A stretch of 64,000 bases of DNA from Chelonoidis abingdonii (GCF_003597395.2 NC_133771.1:63123154-63187153), one strand, 5' to 3'; positions 12,466 through 26,099 are shown, counted from the first letter of the stretch. Notes: generated by a model not told the origin, from the sequence alone. A program made the numbers and translations.

Positions 12466-12536
12466 TAATACTTAGTCCAGCATGGGATTGGACTAGATGA
12501 CCTCTTGAGATCCCTTCCAGTTCTGTGATTCTATTT
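12466..12536 (+). mobile_element. CR1 LINE, extreme 3' tail
   Basis: 'gggattggactagatgacct', then 'cttgagatcccttccag' and 'tctgtgattctat', is the CR1 terminal segment. Only about 70 bp is present, typical of strongly 5'-truncated copies. Confidence 0.85.
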
Positions 12537-13786
12537 AAAGTGGTACGATTTTCTTCTTTACAAAAATATATATTGACTTATCTTGATCAGCTGGGCCATA
12601 CTCTGCATTTATACATTTGGGAGCCATGTGTGTATCTGAAGTCAGAATACAGTCCGTTGTTTTGACTGATGCAAAAACCAAAACTTTTAGGCATTTTTAA
12701 AAAATCTGATTCATTTGGCATGAATTGGAGATTTTCATTCTTGTACTTCCTTAGACTCTGAAACCTAATCTTGCATCTTTATTTGGTCATTGTACAGACC
12801 AAAGCCACTGATGTCACCAGAGCTATACCAGTACGGAGGGCAAACCTGAGTGCTAGCAGGCAGATTGAAGAGGAGAATTTTTTCCATTAAGAACTTTCAC
12901 ATAGAAAGAAACTTGAAACTGAAATATTAAAAACACTTTATTGACATATAATTTACTATTACTCATGCTTGTGGTTAATGTATGTCTATGTATCATCCTT
13001 TCTATGTGTTTGGATATTCTATCAGAGTATCTGTGGGAGAATTGATTTGATTAATGATTGTGATTATGATATAATTTGTTTTGTTATAGAAGTAATTTTC
13101 TCTATAGCACTATGTTTTAACCTTGCTTATTTTGCTGATGGTTTAGTTGTACTGTACTTTTGTAATATTTTTGTATTTGTTTGAAAATCTATTACATTTT
13201 CATCCTTTTTCTTCAACCATTTATTTTGCTTATAATTTTTGCTAAGTATTTAATACTGGTTCCTGGAGACATTTATATTTTCAGAGATTTCTTTCCTTAC
13301 AACCTCTGTGTTGTTTTGCTTCATCCTGCAATTAATCCATAATCTGCAGTTTAATGCTGTGAAAATGATTGTGATGCTTCAGTTTAGGCATTGTGATTTT
13401 TCTGCAGTTCAAGCTGGAAGGGAGCCAGAAATCCCTTGTTTAAATATGTGTCTTTATTATTTAGAAAAAGTGATGTGGCAAGAAAAGTTATGAACAACAT
13501 GTAAAAAGGGCTTTTTTAATTTTAGATATGAAAAATCCTAGTGATTTCCACACAATGGCATCCTTTGAAAATAATACTTAAGAGCCACTGAAGTCAATGA
13601 GACTCCTTCTGTTGACTTCAGTGGGAGTTGGATCATACTCTAGAGCACAGTACTGCAGGACCTAAACTCTCATAAGTACTCATGCATGGGAATACATAAG
13701 TAAGTACTCATCCACTGGAACATTAAAAAGCTTTACTGTGCCTAAAATAATGCAGATAAGGAAGTATCCAATCCAAATGATTAGGA
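12537..13786. other. No gene seen; AT-rich DNA with one palindromic-repeat copy
   Basis: At 13565-13632 'ctgaagtcaatgagactcc' and 'gttgacttcagtgggagttg' form a decayed copy of the palindromic family. The remainder is unique; frames of 61-71 codons are not recognisable. Confidence 0.45.
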
Positions 13787-14116
13787 CGGTGATATTCAGA
13801 CCTCAAGGGTTCAGGAGCCAAATTAGCAAACAGCATTACCCAAAACAGTCACAGTAATGTGAATTCATTGTTTCATTTGCCATAGTACTATATAACAGTA
13901 TCAGAGGAGAAATATTTATATATATATAAAAACAGCAAAATGAATAACCAAGTATTATTATTTTATCAGCTACAATTGGATAATAACAGAGTAAAAGCAT
14001 CCTGATTGGTTAATAATTAAATCACACAGTGTTTTAATATCAGCTGCTGCAAAGAGCCACAGGAAACACATTAAAGAGCCACTTGTGGCTCATGAGCCTC
14101 AGTCGGAGTATCACTG
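13787..14116 (-). mobile_element. hAT-like MITE with exact 8-bp target duplication (copy 1 of 2)
   Basis: Ends CGGTGATATTCAG and GAGTATCACTG; flanks 13779-13786 and 14117-14124 are both GATTAGGA. It is an inverted homologue of 40488-40778, sharing 'gagccacttgtggctcatga', 'aatcaggatgctttta' and 'ttatcagctacaattg' (strand assigned relative to that copy). Non-coding. Confidence 0.88.
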
Positions 14117-15599
14117 GATTAGGACCTGTGTAAAAGTGCTTAAAGTAACTTGGATACTGAGTCAACAAAGACTATAGGCCAAAGTCACCCCTGGTGTAAC
14201 CCCTATAACTTTAGTAGAGTTATAATAATGATGAATTTGGCCCAACAGGACTTGTTCTGGCTTCAGATGCATTCACTTGTGTATTTATAGGCATATATGT
14301 GGGGCTCAGCCCTGAATTATCTGGATAATTTCAGTAGAGTGATGACTTAACAGTGCAGGGTAACTTCAGAAATTGATTTATATAATATAGGAGATGGTCC
14401 TAAGAGGTGCTGAACACTTGCAACTCCACTGAAGTGTGGTCTAATAATGTATAGACCACCCACTAACAGCAACTACAGCAAGAGAACTACCTGTATGGTT
14501 ACATTCAAATTACTTCAGTGAGAAGTTGCAGATGCTCACACAAGATCAGGATCAGGCCATAATATATGTCATAGACCAGGGAGAGGACACCACATTTATG
14601 AAAGAAATAGTTGTGCAAGTCAATCTATATAGTAACATAAGTTAGTGGTGGCTGCAACGGCAAATACCTGTGTTTAATGAAATCTAAGAGAATTCTGTGT
14701 GATCTACCTGTTTAAAAGAAAATAAGAGATTTTAACAATTATCTAATTCTTTTCATATTTGGTTTTGATTTTTTTTATTGTGATCATACAAATCTACTAT
14801 TTCTAGTACCTTTAATTTTTATATGATTTAACTCTTCCCAAATTAAATATTGGTTTCTATACTCACATACAACTGTGCTCACTGAAAAGAATGCAGTTAC
14901 ACAGCAGAGTCCAAAATCTGTGGCCTTTGTTTATGCCCAATTATAGCCTTCATTTGTGTGACAGTTATTGATAGCAAATAAAGATGCACTCTGATAGTCT
15001 CACTGTGAGACACAAGTTGACATAGGATTCTGACAAGTGTGAGATAGCTGTAGTACCTAATTAGTGTCTGTACCCACTAATTAGACTATCCACCCCTTTG
15101 TGACTGGTAAGTTACCATATGGTTGTTTCTCTTTTTGCTGCTGCTGCTTCTGCTTTGGGCTGCAGTTACATACATCTTTTGTCAAAGAGTTCAATGAGAA
15201 CATGATATTCCTGACAAAGGACAGAATTCATCTAGGACAGAGTGTCTAATAAAGGCAGAGTGATTGGTATTTCCCAATCTTAAATACTTCCCAATCTTAA
15301 ATAAATGTAGGGATAGTACAGGAAAAGATATGCTCCCTAACAAAGATCAAAAATGTTTTGCCTCACATGTTTTCTGGATGGAGAGACCAACTGAAAATAG
15401 GGACCCCAAACACAGACTGTTGTTAATTACTTCAGGTCAAGTAATTTATGAAGCCAGCACCATGAATGATCTGATCTTTGAACAAACCGCAGATATTGCA
15501 AATTTGCTGCTTTCCTGGTTTATCACTACTTATACACAGAGGTCAGGGCCTTCCATCAAGGAGACAGCCTGACCATATCTGTCCATCTTTAAAGTTTCA
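14117..15599. other. No gene seen; palindromic-repeat fragments
   Basis: 14170-14250 ('ggtgtaacccctataac') and 14400-14570 ('caactccactgaag' ... 'gagaagttgcagatgctcac') are decayed palindromic repeats. The 102-codon frame at 15264-15572 has no recognised domain. Confidence 0.4.
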
Positions 15600-16673
15600 T
15601 GGGGCTACTATAAGGTGGGTGCATAACTGGTTGGATAAACGTACTCAAGAGTAGTATATTAATGGTATCCCAACTCTTGCCCTGGAAGGTATAATGAGTG
15701 AGGAGTTTCTGCATGAGGGTCCTGTATTGAGACCGTGCTGTGTTCAATATTTATCATCAAGTGACTTAGATATGCATAGAAAAGTACGCTTATAAGTTCA
15801 GATGAAATCCAAACTGGGAGTGATTGCACTGCTTGGAGATAGGGTCATAATTCAAATGATCTGACAAATGAGAGGAAAATGGTCTGAGGTTAACAGGAAT
15901 GAAGTTTAAACAAAGACAATGCAAATGCTTCGATCACTTAGGAAGGAACAATCAGTTTCATCACACATACAGAAATGGGAAGAGACGGTCTAGGAGGAGC
16001 AATGGCAGAAAGGATCTAGGGTTACTTGTGGACCACAAGCCTACAGTATGAGTCCAACAGTGTGATGCTGTTGCAAAAAAAGCAAACATGACTCGGGCTG
16101 CCATTTACAGCTGTGTGTAGCAAGTACATGAGAATATCTTCTTCCTTCTATCTGCATAGGTTAGAGTCATGGAGTTATTGTGTCCAGTTTGGGCGCCTAT
16201 TAAGACAGATGTGGAGATAATTGAGATGGGATAGAGAAAGCAACAGAATATTAAAGGTCTTGAGGAACGTGACCTTGAAGGAAGGCTGAAAGAATTAGGG
16301 CTTGTTTTATTTGAAATATGAGATAGACTGAGAGGGGCCAAATACGCAGTTTTCAGGTATCTACAAGGGGGTCAAAAGGAGGAGGGAGAAAATTGTTCCC
16401 TTAGCTCTAAGGATAGAACAAGAATCAATGGCTAAACTGCAGCAAAGAGTTTTAAGTTGGACATTAGGAAAAATTTCCTAACTGTCAGGGTGGTTAAACA
16501 CTGGAATAAACCTAGGGAGGTTGTGGAATCTCCATCTCTGGAGATATTTAAGAGTAGGTTAGATAAATATCTATCAGGGATGGTCTAGACAGTATTTGGT
16601 CCTGCCATAAGGGCAGGGGATTGGACTCGATGACGTCTTGAGGTCTCTTCCAGTCCTAGAATCTATGAATCTG
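15600..16673 (+). mobile_element. CR1 LINE, reverse transcriptase tail and complete 3' end
   Basis: Reads in order through the RT region ('ctgtgttcaatatttatcatca'-type wording), 'tggagttattgtgtccagtt' (EYCVQF region), 'agactgagaggggcc', 'ggacattaggaaaaatttcc' and the terminal 'ggattggactcgatgacgtc' to 'cctagaatctatgaatctg'. Many frameshifts; dead. 5'-truncated copy of about 1.07 kb. Confidence 0.92.
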
Positions 16674-19600
16674 TAGGCACTGCCTGGTGGCACATGATGA
16701 CCATCTGCTGGACCAAAGCATTAAAGGGCTGGTAGTATGGTACAGCCATCTATTATCCACAGCCATTAATGCACTGCTTCTGCCTTCTCCCTCCCCGTTG
16801 CCCATCTGTCAGATCACCTTGATAAATTGACAAGTTGGGACAGATTAAAGGGAGGAAGCAGTAGATTAGAGCATTGATGGTGGAAGAACAGAGTCTGATA
16901 GTCAACAACATAAGAATTTGTGAGTTCTATTCCACGTTGCTGAAAGAATATAAACACATCGTAGAATCTTGCTCCAAAGTCCCACCTGGTAGATCTTTAA
17001 AACTATACAACTTTTATTGAGAAACTTCACTAGCAGTGAAGGAGCACTGGTTCTCTTTGTTCAGTTCTAAGGGACTATAGTGCTCATAAGGAAGATTATA
17101 CTGAAAGCACTGGAGACTGAGGTTCTCTCCCCAGAGAATAAGTAGGGTAAGATATCGTACAAGCTTCCAACACTATCTAGCTATGTGTCTCAATTCCTAA
17201 CCTAGAAAGATCACTTTTTGGAGGATAAAGCTCAATCTGTATGCCCAAACTGTCAAAAAGGGGACCAAATTAATGTAGTTGTTCAGGTGCCAATCCAGAT
17301 CCAGTAGTCTGTGTGGAATGACTGGTAGCCTCAGCCCAGTTGGTAGTGAACTTTCATTAAATATTAGTAACTCCACACTAGAGTTTTAGCCAAAGCACCA
17401 TCTTATAGACAAAAGATTGTGGTTTATCCATGATCAATCGTATGAATCATTCAGTCCTTTATTCAGCTAGGGTGATATTCACCACCGTGCAGTGGTCTTG
17501 CACAATGCCCTACAAAAAAAATTCAAACCTCAGCTTTTCCTGTGTTAAGGGTATAAGTGGTATATAAGATTTCGCACTGACTTGCTATGCTAAGATGAAT
17601 GTCCCTCTTTAAGTCCCCCAGGTATAGAACAGACCAGAGACACCTGATTCCTGAACTGTAGAAGATTATGTTATTGTTTATTGGTGTTTTAAAAAGAACT
17701 CTTTGTATATAGTCTATAATTCACCATACTTCAGATGAAAAGATTTCATCTCAGTTACTTTTGTCTACTCTCTCCATATTTACATTAAGTACCCAGTTCC
17801 CGATTTTTTCGTTAGTTAAAAAAAAAATAAGCTACATCTCCTATCATTATGCCCTCTAGCATCAGGAATAATAGGTTCCAATCACTTCTCTTCCCATCTT
17901 TTTTCTAGAATACCCTACTCCACTGCAGTCTAAGCGATCCAATAGTCCTTTTATCATTTTTGTTGCTTTTCTTTGAAACCTTTATTGCTCTTTAATGTCC
18001 CCTTTGTTGTGGATTGCCCTTAAATGTCCAGAGTGCTCTAAGAAACTATTTTCCTTAATCAGGGACTTGCAATGGCAGATCAAGAGCAGTAAATGGCACT
18101 AAAGGTGGTCTGGCAAGTCTCTAATAGTAACTCCTATGGGTGTCTTCAGTTTCGTTTAAACATTTCCCTTTTTGTGTCTGAAATCTGCATTGTTTTTCAG
18201 TTCTGTCTGTCGTTCCTATAGCCACTGACTCTGTGTTTAGCAAAGTTTTCTGTTAACTTAAGTCAGTGATTAGTGACTTTTTTCTGCAAAGGGCCACACC
18301 GGAATATGAACTTGGCTTGTTTTGCTTTGATGCTCTTACATCTACTGCTACCGTTCCTCTTTGAAAACCATATTTCTTGCAATTCAGGATTTGAGGGCAA
18401 GGTTCTAAGTGTCTGACTCCAAATCAGATTCATTTTCTAATAGAATTATACAGGTAAGGATAGTGCAGAGTAATTGAAAATAATTTTGAAAATGTTCAGG
18501 AAAAAAGGAATGAATTATAAACTGAAAAACTTAATAAAAATGTCTTACACTTATAGTAATAAAAGATATTTTGATTATGCCCAGGGAAATCAAAATTTTG
18601 GTAAGTTATATTAAGCAACCAATACTGGGACTTCCTGAGGTATCCAAGGGGAAGGGAGTGTCTAATTTTATATCTGCTACTTTGAATTCTGGAGCTATTA
18701 TTGATCCACCTCTCTTATCCTAAATGGATTCAGGAAACCAAATAAAAGCTCTTTAATGCCTAAATTAGCCAGATCAAGATTTTTTTTTCTACTGTAATTG
18801 TAGTCTTTGCCTCAGCTCTAGATAGGAAAAGAATTACAGAAAAGCAAGATTACTTTATACATTGATCACAGGATCCATGTCTTTCCTGATCTTTCTAAGA
18901 CCATTAAGCCTAGAATTTGAAATACATGATTGCTTACAGAAAGCCCTACAGCCATGAAATCTCTTTTTTATCCTTCAAAGCTGTGTTTTGCAAAAGACAA
19001 TGAAAACTTTTTTTTTTTACAACGATTGTGAGGTGTTTCTGATCTCTCATAGGAATAGTAAAGGGTCTCTTTCTCCAGCTACAGAAATATTGATTTCTAT
19101 GCTGTTATTGTGATAATCTGTGGATCAGATCTTCACCTAGCACAGTAAGTCTAGTATTATGTCACATCTTTCAAGCTTAATATGCAGTTATTTAAAAAGC
19201 TTAGATTTCTTTGTTGCTCTTCTATCTGATGTTTCTATGCCAAGGTGTTTAGTGGCCTGCTGAAATTTGAGGTTGTGAGATAGTTTAATTGCACTGTGTA
19301 GGCACTTTGTTTTGAATGCTATTATTTATTCTAATTTGACATAGCCTTTTAAAAATAATACGAAACCCATTTGAAGGCTGCCTTTGAAAAGAGTCACTGA
19401 AAAGTACCCCTTGCTGATGTGACTGCACTCCCACTCGCTCCAAACTGTTTATTCATCATCCTCTTTCCCCTAATGCCACCTACACCTAGTGAGAAGGTAA
19501 TTTCTGCTCGCTTCTTTAAAGTGCACTTTTCTACTTCACATTAATCTACTGAGGCTGCTCTTCAGCTGTTCTCTATTCTATTCTGCTTCATCACACATTC

Positions 19601-19729
19601 CAAGCTGGTTTTTTTACGTTTCTGTGAAGCAACAGACACTCTTGACTTCTGTTCTCTCTATTTCCAAGGCAAGCCTCTTAATTTTACATTTACTTAAAAA
19701 GAAACTTTTAAACAACTTGCCTACCAGGC
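16674..19729. other. No gene seen; largely unique DNA
   Basis: About 3 kb without a confident transposon or exon. Poly-A/T rich patches occur at 17817-17830, 18780-18790 and 19008-19018. Confidence 0.4.
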
Positions 19730-20140
19730 CCTGATTTAGGAAAGTACTAAGCACATGCCTCACTGAAAGTGTGAGAGGGCATGTCTACACTGCAATTACA
19801 TACCCACGGTTGGTCCACAGCAGCTGATTCAGGCTCGCAGGGCTTGGACTGCAAGGCTGTTTAATTGTGACGTAGCTGTTTGGGCTCAGGCTGAGCCAGA
19901 GCTTTGAGGCCCTTCTCTCTCACAGAGTCCTAGAGCCCAGGCTACGGCCCAAGCCAGAATGTCTACACTGCAGTTAAACAGCTTCTTAGCCAAGACCCGC
20001 AAGCCCAAGTCCACAGGCATGGGCCAGCTGAAGATTTTTAATTGCAGTGTAGACATACCCTGAGTGCTCCCCTTGAATTCAAATAGACATGAGTGAAGCA
20101 CATGCTGAAGTATCGTGCTGAATTAGGAGCATACTTATAA
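19730..20140. repeat. Palindromic repeat split by a nested MITE
   Basis: The left part 'aggaaagtactaagcacatg' and right part 'aagcacatgctgaagtat' with 'gctgaattaggagc' are inverted halves of the common 'gcaaagcacttaagcacatg' palindromic repeat. The MITE at 19776-20061 splits it. Confidence 0.65.
19776..20061. mobile_element. MITE with 3-bp target duplication (Harbinger-like)
   Basis: Termini AGGGCATGTCTACACTGCAA and, from the other end, AGGGTATGTCTACACTGCAA differ at one base. Flanks are GAG on both sides (19773-19775 and 20062-20064). A 3-bp duplication suits PIF/Harbinger elements. 286 bp with internal inverted words around 'agcccaggc'/'gggctcagg'. Confidence 0.75.
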
Positions 20141-21051
20141 TTTCCTTCAGTCTCTGTAGAAATGATTCCCTTTTCTCAACTATTTGCTGGCCTCCTTGTC
20201 TTCTGAAACCCTGAAAATCATGAGAGTGGTGTGTTGCTTTAGTTTATTTGCTGTATATTAATTAATGGCGCTAGAATCCTTCCTAGCACCATGTTTACTG
20301 CTCTGTGATTTCCTAGTTCCTCCCTGCTCCATTTCTTTAACACTGGTTTTATGTTTGTTTTTCTCCTATTCCTCAGGGCCTGCAACATTTTTAGAATTGA
20401 TTAAAATGTCTGCACTTGGATTAATACAGAATGTGCACCAAACATCTGCCTCATGATTCAAAAGTGTATCCTGTTGCATAGCAGCTCTAGCTGTATGTAA
20501 TGATCTGAATTACATCACTTGCACTCATGTGATGGCAAGTGCACTCCGTTTTTCACTTTCCTCCCCAAGAAACTTCCTTCCTTTTTGAAGTCACTGGATT
20601 TACTTGGATTTTCTGGATTTTCTTGTGAACAGTGAATAAAAGTGCTCATTTAAAGCAAAACTGTGCCCTCATTCACCAAGGGCACATGGGGGAAAGCACT
20701 ATGAATCAGAAGGCCTAGTAACCAATCTGCTAACAGAAGGTAGGAGGGTTCAAGGGAATCAGGGATGGGGTAGGGAGATGTCAGCACAGGATTCTACAGC
20801 ACTCCTTACTGCTGCTCCAAAAAGGAGTAGTAAGCACCATTGTTACCTCACAAACTCTAGCAGGGGCTGCAAGCCAGGTCAGAATGCTCAGATGCCATGA
20901 TGATCTGTCCGATACAAATGCCTAGATAGACAGAAAGTCTATGTGGCTGGACATGCCTTTCAAAACACTGGCATCTAGCCGAGCCCCTTTCTAGCATTCA
21001 GATGTATGCCATGGCTATACTTTACCTTGCTGCTGCACAGGTGCATTAAGG
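20141..21051. other. No gene seen
   Basis: Nothing recognised; the 63-codon frame at 20265-20456 has no known domain. Confidence 0.4.
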
Positions 21052-21463
21052 CAGTGGTTCTCAACCAGGAGTACACGTCTCCCTGGGGGTATGCAAAGGT
21101 CTTCCAGAGCGCACATCAACTCATCTAGATATTTGCCTAGTTCTACAACAGGCTACATAAAAACACTAGCCAAGCCAGTATAAACTAAAATTTCGTACAG
21201 ACAATGACTTGTTTTTACTGCTCTATATTCTATACACTGAAATGTAAGTACAATATTTATATTCCTATTGATTTATTTTATAATTATATGGTAAAAATGA
21301 GAAAGTAATCAATTTTTAGTAATAGGGTGCAGTGTTAGTTTTGTAATTTTATGTCTGATTTTGTAAGCAAGTAGTTTTAAAGTGAGATGAAACTTGAGGA
21401 GTATGCAAGACAAATCAGATTGCTGAAAGGGCTACTGTACTCTGGAAAGGTTCAGAACCATTG
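21052..21463. mobile_element. hAT-like MITE with exact 8-bp target duplication (copy B of the 'cagtgg' pair)
   Basis: Ends CAGTGGTTCTCAACC and GGTTCAGAACCATTG; flanks 21044-21051 and 21464-21471 are both CATTAAGG. Colinear with 10521-10930, including 'ctgctctatattctatacac' and 'tttgtaagcaagtagtttt'. Confidence 0.88.
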
Positions 21464-24400
21464 CATTAAGGGAGGAAAGAGGATTTGTCATTGATTTAAA
21501 TATCCTGTGCCTGTGTGACAAATGGGAGAGATAGAAATGTCTGTTAAGAGTATAGGAAAGTGGTAGCTGTGAGGCTGTTAAGAGCCACTACCTTAACTAT
21601 GGTTATTCTTGACTACTCACAAATACATCTCCCTTTATCTGCATGCTGATCAACCAGCATTGTTAGAACATCATTGTCACACGTACACTTTATCTCCAGA
21701 CATGGGAAGCACAGAGCTCACAGACTCCTGGTATTTCAGACCTCAGTGCCCAGCTCTTCTTTTTCTTAACAACATCATATTATTATGTTCAAGCCCTGTG
21801 CAAAAATCATGATTGTATCTAATAGCAAGACATGCTGCTTTCATAAGAAAGGCTTATTATACAGTGTGCTAAGCACCTTTAGGATTTTAGCAATTTACTG
21901 ACAAGAGTATGAAGGACATACTCATTAAAGACAGATGCAGAATAAGACTCCTCTACTTATGGGGAAGGGTTAATTTCACCCAGTGAACATTTCTGATGCT
22001 CCATCCTCTCCTGGGGAACTAGTGACCATTCAAAAGAGTAAGAGGGAATGACCCTCTAATCCTACAGATGCCCTAAAATCTATGGGGAAATCCACAGATC
22101 TCTGGCATGTCTGAACCAAAACTTTCATGCTTCTCCCTGGACCCCCATGTCCTTTAACAGCCCATTTCAATCAAGAGTCATGCTGTCAATGTGTTCTACC
22201 CTTCCCTAAGAAGGTAGATTTCAGAATGAAGTTAATACTTGTTAGAGTGGTTGCCCCTAGGCCTCTGGCCATACCTTCCTAGCATCTATCCTGCAGAGGG
22301 GTTTCTTCCATCTTGAAATACAGGCTGTAAGAGTAATCTCTGCTGTTCTCTTTTGCATGTTTACTAGACAAGTTTGACTGATATTTCGCCTAATTTCATT
22401 CCTACTGCACTTCACTCTGTTGTGTATCTTTGGAGGTGGGAAGGGAAAGGTGCTTACACTTAACCTACTGGTGAATCCCTGTGCTCCATAAGTACTGCCA
22501 CTTTCTACTGTACTGTGCCTTTTCATTCTGCAGATCTTCCTGTGGGAATGGTTTACTAGCTACATGCTGAAATACATGGTCAGTGTTCAGCCAATAGTAA
22601 ATCCTGTAACAAGGGGCTATATTAAAGTGGTTTCTGTTTAATCCAAGATTCCTTGTTCTGGCCTCTAGTTATTCAGTGCAATCTTTACCCTGATTGTCTT
22701 CCCAACAGTGACTATTATTAGCTGAAGCATGTTTGTGCTGGAATGTCAAGAAAGACAGCATAAATTTGCACAGATAATCCCTTGATGGATTATCTCTGCC
22801 ACTATTTAGGAAAACTTTCACATCACAAACAGGGGCTAGAATTATCTAAGGTCAGTACTACAGTGACTGGAAATAAAGGCTTAGTCTAATGATCTGAGAA
22901 CAAGGAATGTTAGCGTTCTAATCTTGGCTCTGTCACTGACTTCTTTTATGGCTTTATCTGATGATTCATGTATGCTCTTCTCCTTGGCATAAAACTGATA
23001 TAACACATAACTTCCTCAAAGGGACATTATAAGTATTAATTTATTTATGGATTTGATCCTCCTTTCCTTGGACACTCAAAACTCCTATCGAGAACAGTGG
23101 CAGGTTGGGGTGAACAAGATCTGGCCCACTATTTGAAAAGAGCTTTGAAAATGAAAGGTACAATATATATTGTAGGCTAAGTATTATTAAATGCTTTCTT
23201 CTTTGCTTTCGTCTTCACAAATTTTTTTAAAAATTAGATATAAAGAGGCATTTTAAAAGGCACTGCAGCACTTCTATCAATTAAGCCAGTGTTTGAAAAA
23301 AACTTTCTTATATTTTGAAAAAACAATGCTGTATTTTTCATAATTAAAAAGAACACTTTCTAAAAACTTGTGGTGGTAATTAGCCATTCCAGTTTTAAGA
23401 AAACCTTCTAGATTTTATCAGCTTTCTATAAATGTATTTTGACCATTGGTTGTGATTGCAACTTGTGGGCTATATTTTGTATTCTGTGTACATGTACTCA
23501 CGTGCGCGTGCGCACATGCGCATGCACACACACTCTTTCTGCATTTAATGGGAGCTTTGGATGTGCAAGGATGAAAGCTCAAATATTTGCTGTTGATAAA
23601 ATATGTAAATTAATATTGTTTAAATGATTCTCTTGGCAAGTATATGTGAATAGCAGCTGATTAAATCCCATAGATTTCTCTTGTCCTGTCTGATAGGCCT
23701 ACAAACAAAGTCTAATCTAGCATATTTCTTTTTAAAATATGAGCATTAATTACTGTATCACTTGGGTGATTAAGTAGGTTTTGTTTATTTTATTGCAATA
23801 AGCTGTGCTTTTATTAAGCATGTAATTTATATTACTGAAATTTATCTGTTTCAGAAAATAAACATAGAAGTTATACCTAAGGACAGTGGAAGGCTCAAGA
23901 TTGAAGCACTCTGTTAAAAATCTGACTGCTGATTGCAGCTTGCAATTTTAACCCTCATCAATCATTGTCTTTACCCATAAGGACAGTATTGAGAAAGCCA
24001 AGTGAACCAGTAAATATTCTTGATAGTAACACAATTGCTGCTAAATACTCTTCAGAACACAGTGAAGCTTTTTATTGTTTGTATTTCATTTTCAGTTACA
24101 CATAGGAGGAACACTCAATGCACTTGTACCACAGCAGGTGGCCACAGTCTGAAACTCTAATTTTGACTGCTGGATGTAAATAGGGTTGTCTTAAGGTCTT
24201 AGCTGAATAAAGAAAAAAATGAAATAAGATAATGAAATGAGAGTTATTTCACTGATGTCTGACATCAGTTTATCCAGGATTATGGATATTTATTTTGCAG
24301 GTGCTGTGGCTCTTTTGACAAAGCAAATTGCTTCATCTCTCTATAGAGTAGAATAATAGCTATTAAGTATTTAAAATGGTCTACATTCTCTAGTGTTTGA

Positions 24401-26099
24401 TGCAGTAAGGGTGTGCAATGGACACAAAAATACAAAACTTTAGTTACAACATCAAACAGTACTTAGTCCCAGCTGGTTAAACGTAAAGCACACAGAACTT
24501 TCGTTTTCCCTTATGTTTGAGTAGAAGTGTTTAATTTATGAAGGAAATTATAATACAAGAGATAGCAATTGATAAAGGATAATCCCCTGAGGACACAGCC
24601 ATATGTGTGATGCAGTTGAATATGCCTACGACTCTTATTACTACAGTATTTGTATTTGCTGTTGTTTTGAAATACAAATATAACATTTTGCACACTCCTG
24701 CGTCTCACACATGGTCTGCCCAAGAAGTCTTTTTGTTCATATTTTGAAATGCTGCAGTTTTCCTCCGGTCCCTTTTTAAGTAAAGTTAACAACTCTTTCC
24801 ACTGAAAGAAAGAAATTAGAGGTGCACATAAGTACAGCTATGCTAATATAGACACAAACAACTACTATGCACACCTCTAAAACTTGCAAGAGAAGTTAAA
24901 GGCAAGCCTGCAAAATAAATAGATGTTTTACTCTCAAATTTTGTTTCCAACTCAGATGAGTTCTAAATCTTGATTTGCCGTTGCCCTCTTTTTGTAACTG
25001 ATAGGTGTTTTGGAAAAGAATCTTTGCAAGAGTCATTACATTGAAATGCAGGGCAGAACAATTTGGTGGCAGTATGTATTGATGTTTTTGAAGCATCATG
25101 AATCTGACAACTGGGGCTGGAGGGATTCAAGCAGTGTGTCTTTACAATAGCAACTTGATTCTGCAGACAAAAAAGGAAAAAATTCATAGAATTATTAAAG
25201 TGTCACAATAAAGACAATAAGTACTCTGCATAAAATGGCACTGAAAAGTATATATATTACATCATATCATGCCAAATGCACAGTTGTTCAACATGTGAAG
25301 TAAATAGAATCTGGCGCTTAATTTAGTGGGATTGTATATAGAATGTTAATGTTTATATTAAAATCATCTTACTTCAAATGATCCTGATCCTGCAACCCTT
25401 ATTCAGGCAAAACTGTCTTTGAAGCCGAAGGGAATTGTGGGTGTACAAAGGCATCATGGGACCCATAGTGTGCTGAAGTTAAGGTTACTCCTAAAACAGG
25501 GCCAGATCCAAAACTAGTTGAAATAGATGGAAAAATTCATACTGGATTTCCAATTGCACAGCGAAATCTTCTGATCTTTCTATCTAGAGAAGTAACGACT
25601 TATCAGTTTCCTGAGAGGTGCAAATGAGAAGGCTGTACTGGCACTTACACAGTGTAGTATGGACTATCGATCTGGAAGCAACATTTATTCATCCCAATGA
25701 ATATTACATAAACTCTGGCACTTAGTTATCTAAATATTGCCCCAAAGGCTCCAAAATTCTTTGAGCAAAAACCAGAAACACTGAAACTGGCTACCTTTGC
25801 CATTTCTATTTGTTCTAAAGCAGATGTCCCATGTATTTCATGTAATTCTTGCAAAGAGGTGAGTAATCAAGAGACCTGAGCTACATCAGGGTTCTTAGTA
25901 TATTGCCTTACAAATATTAAAGGGAGCAGGTCTCTGAAGGTGCATAACGGTACATGAAAAGGGGATTAGAAGTGGAAGGAATCTTATTGCGAATGAGAGC
26001 AAAGGGAAAATGCTTCCCATTTTAAAAGTTCTGCACGGAAAAGATATGCCAAGGCTCTCTTAATACAACTCAGTGTCATGTAATCAGATTAGCTTCTAT
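21464..26099. other. No gene seen; AT-rich unique DNA
   Basis: Long stretch with little recognisable repeat content. 23045-23132 and 25380-25510 hold decayed palindromic-repeat copies. Small frames (for example 24511-24792 minus) lack known domains. Could contain distal HTR1B regulatory DNA, but nothing in the sequence proves it. Confidence 0.4.
23485..23533. repeat. Alternating purine-pyrimidine tract (Z-DNA-prone)
   Basis: 35 bases at 23499-23533 alternate pyrimidine and purine without a break (CG, TG and CA steps), preceded by a 13-base alternating run at 23485-23497. Confidence 0.85.
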
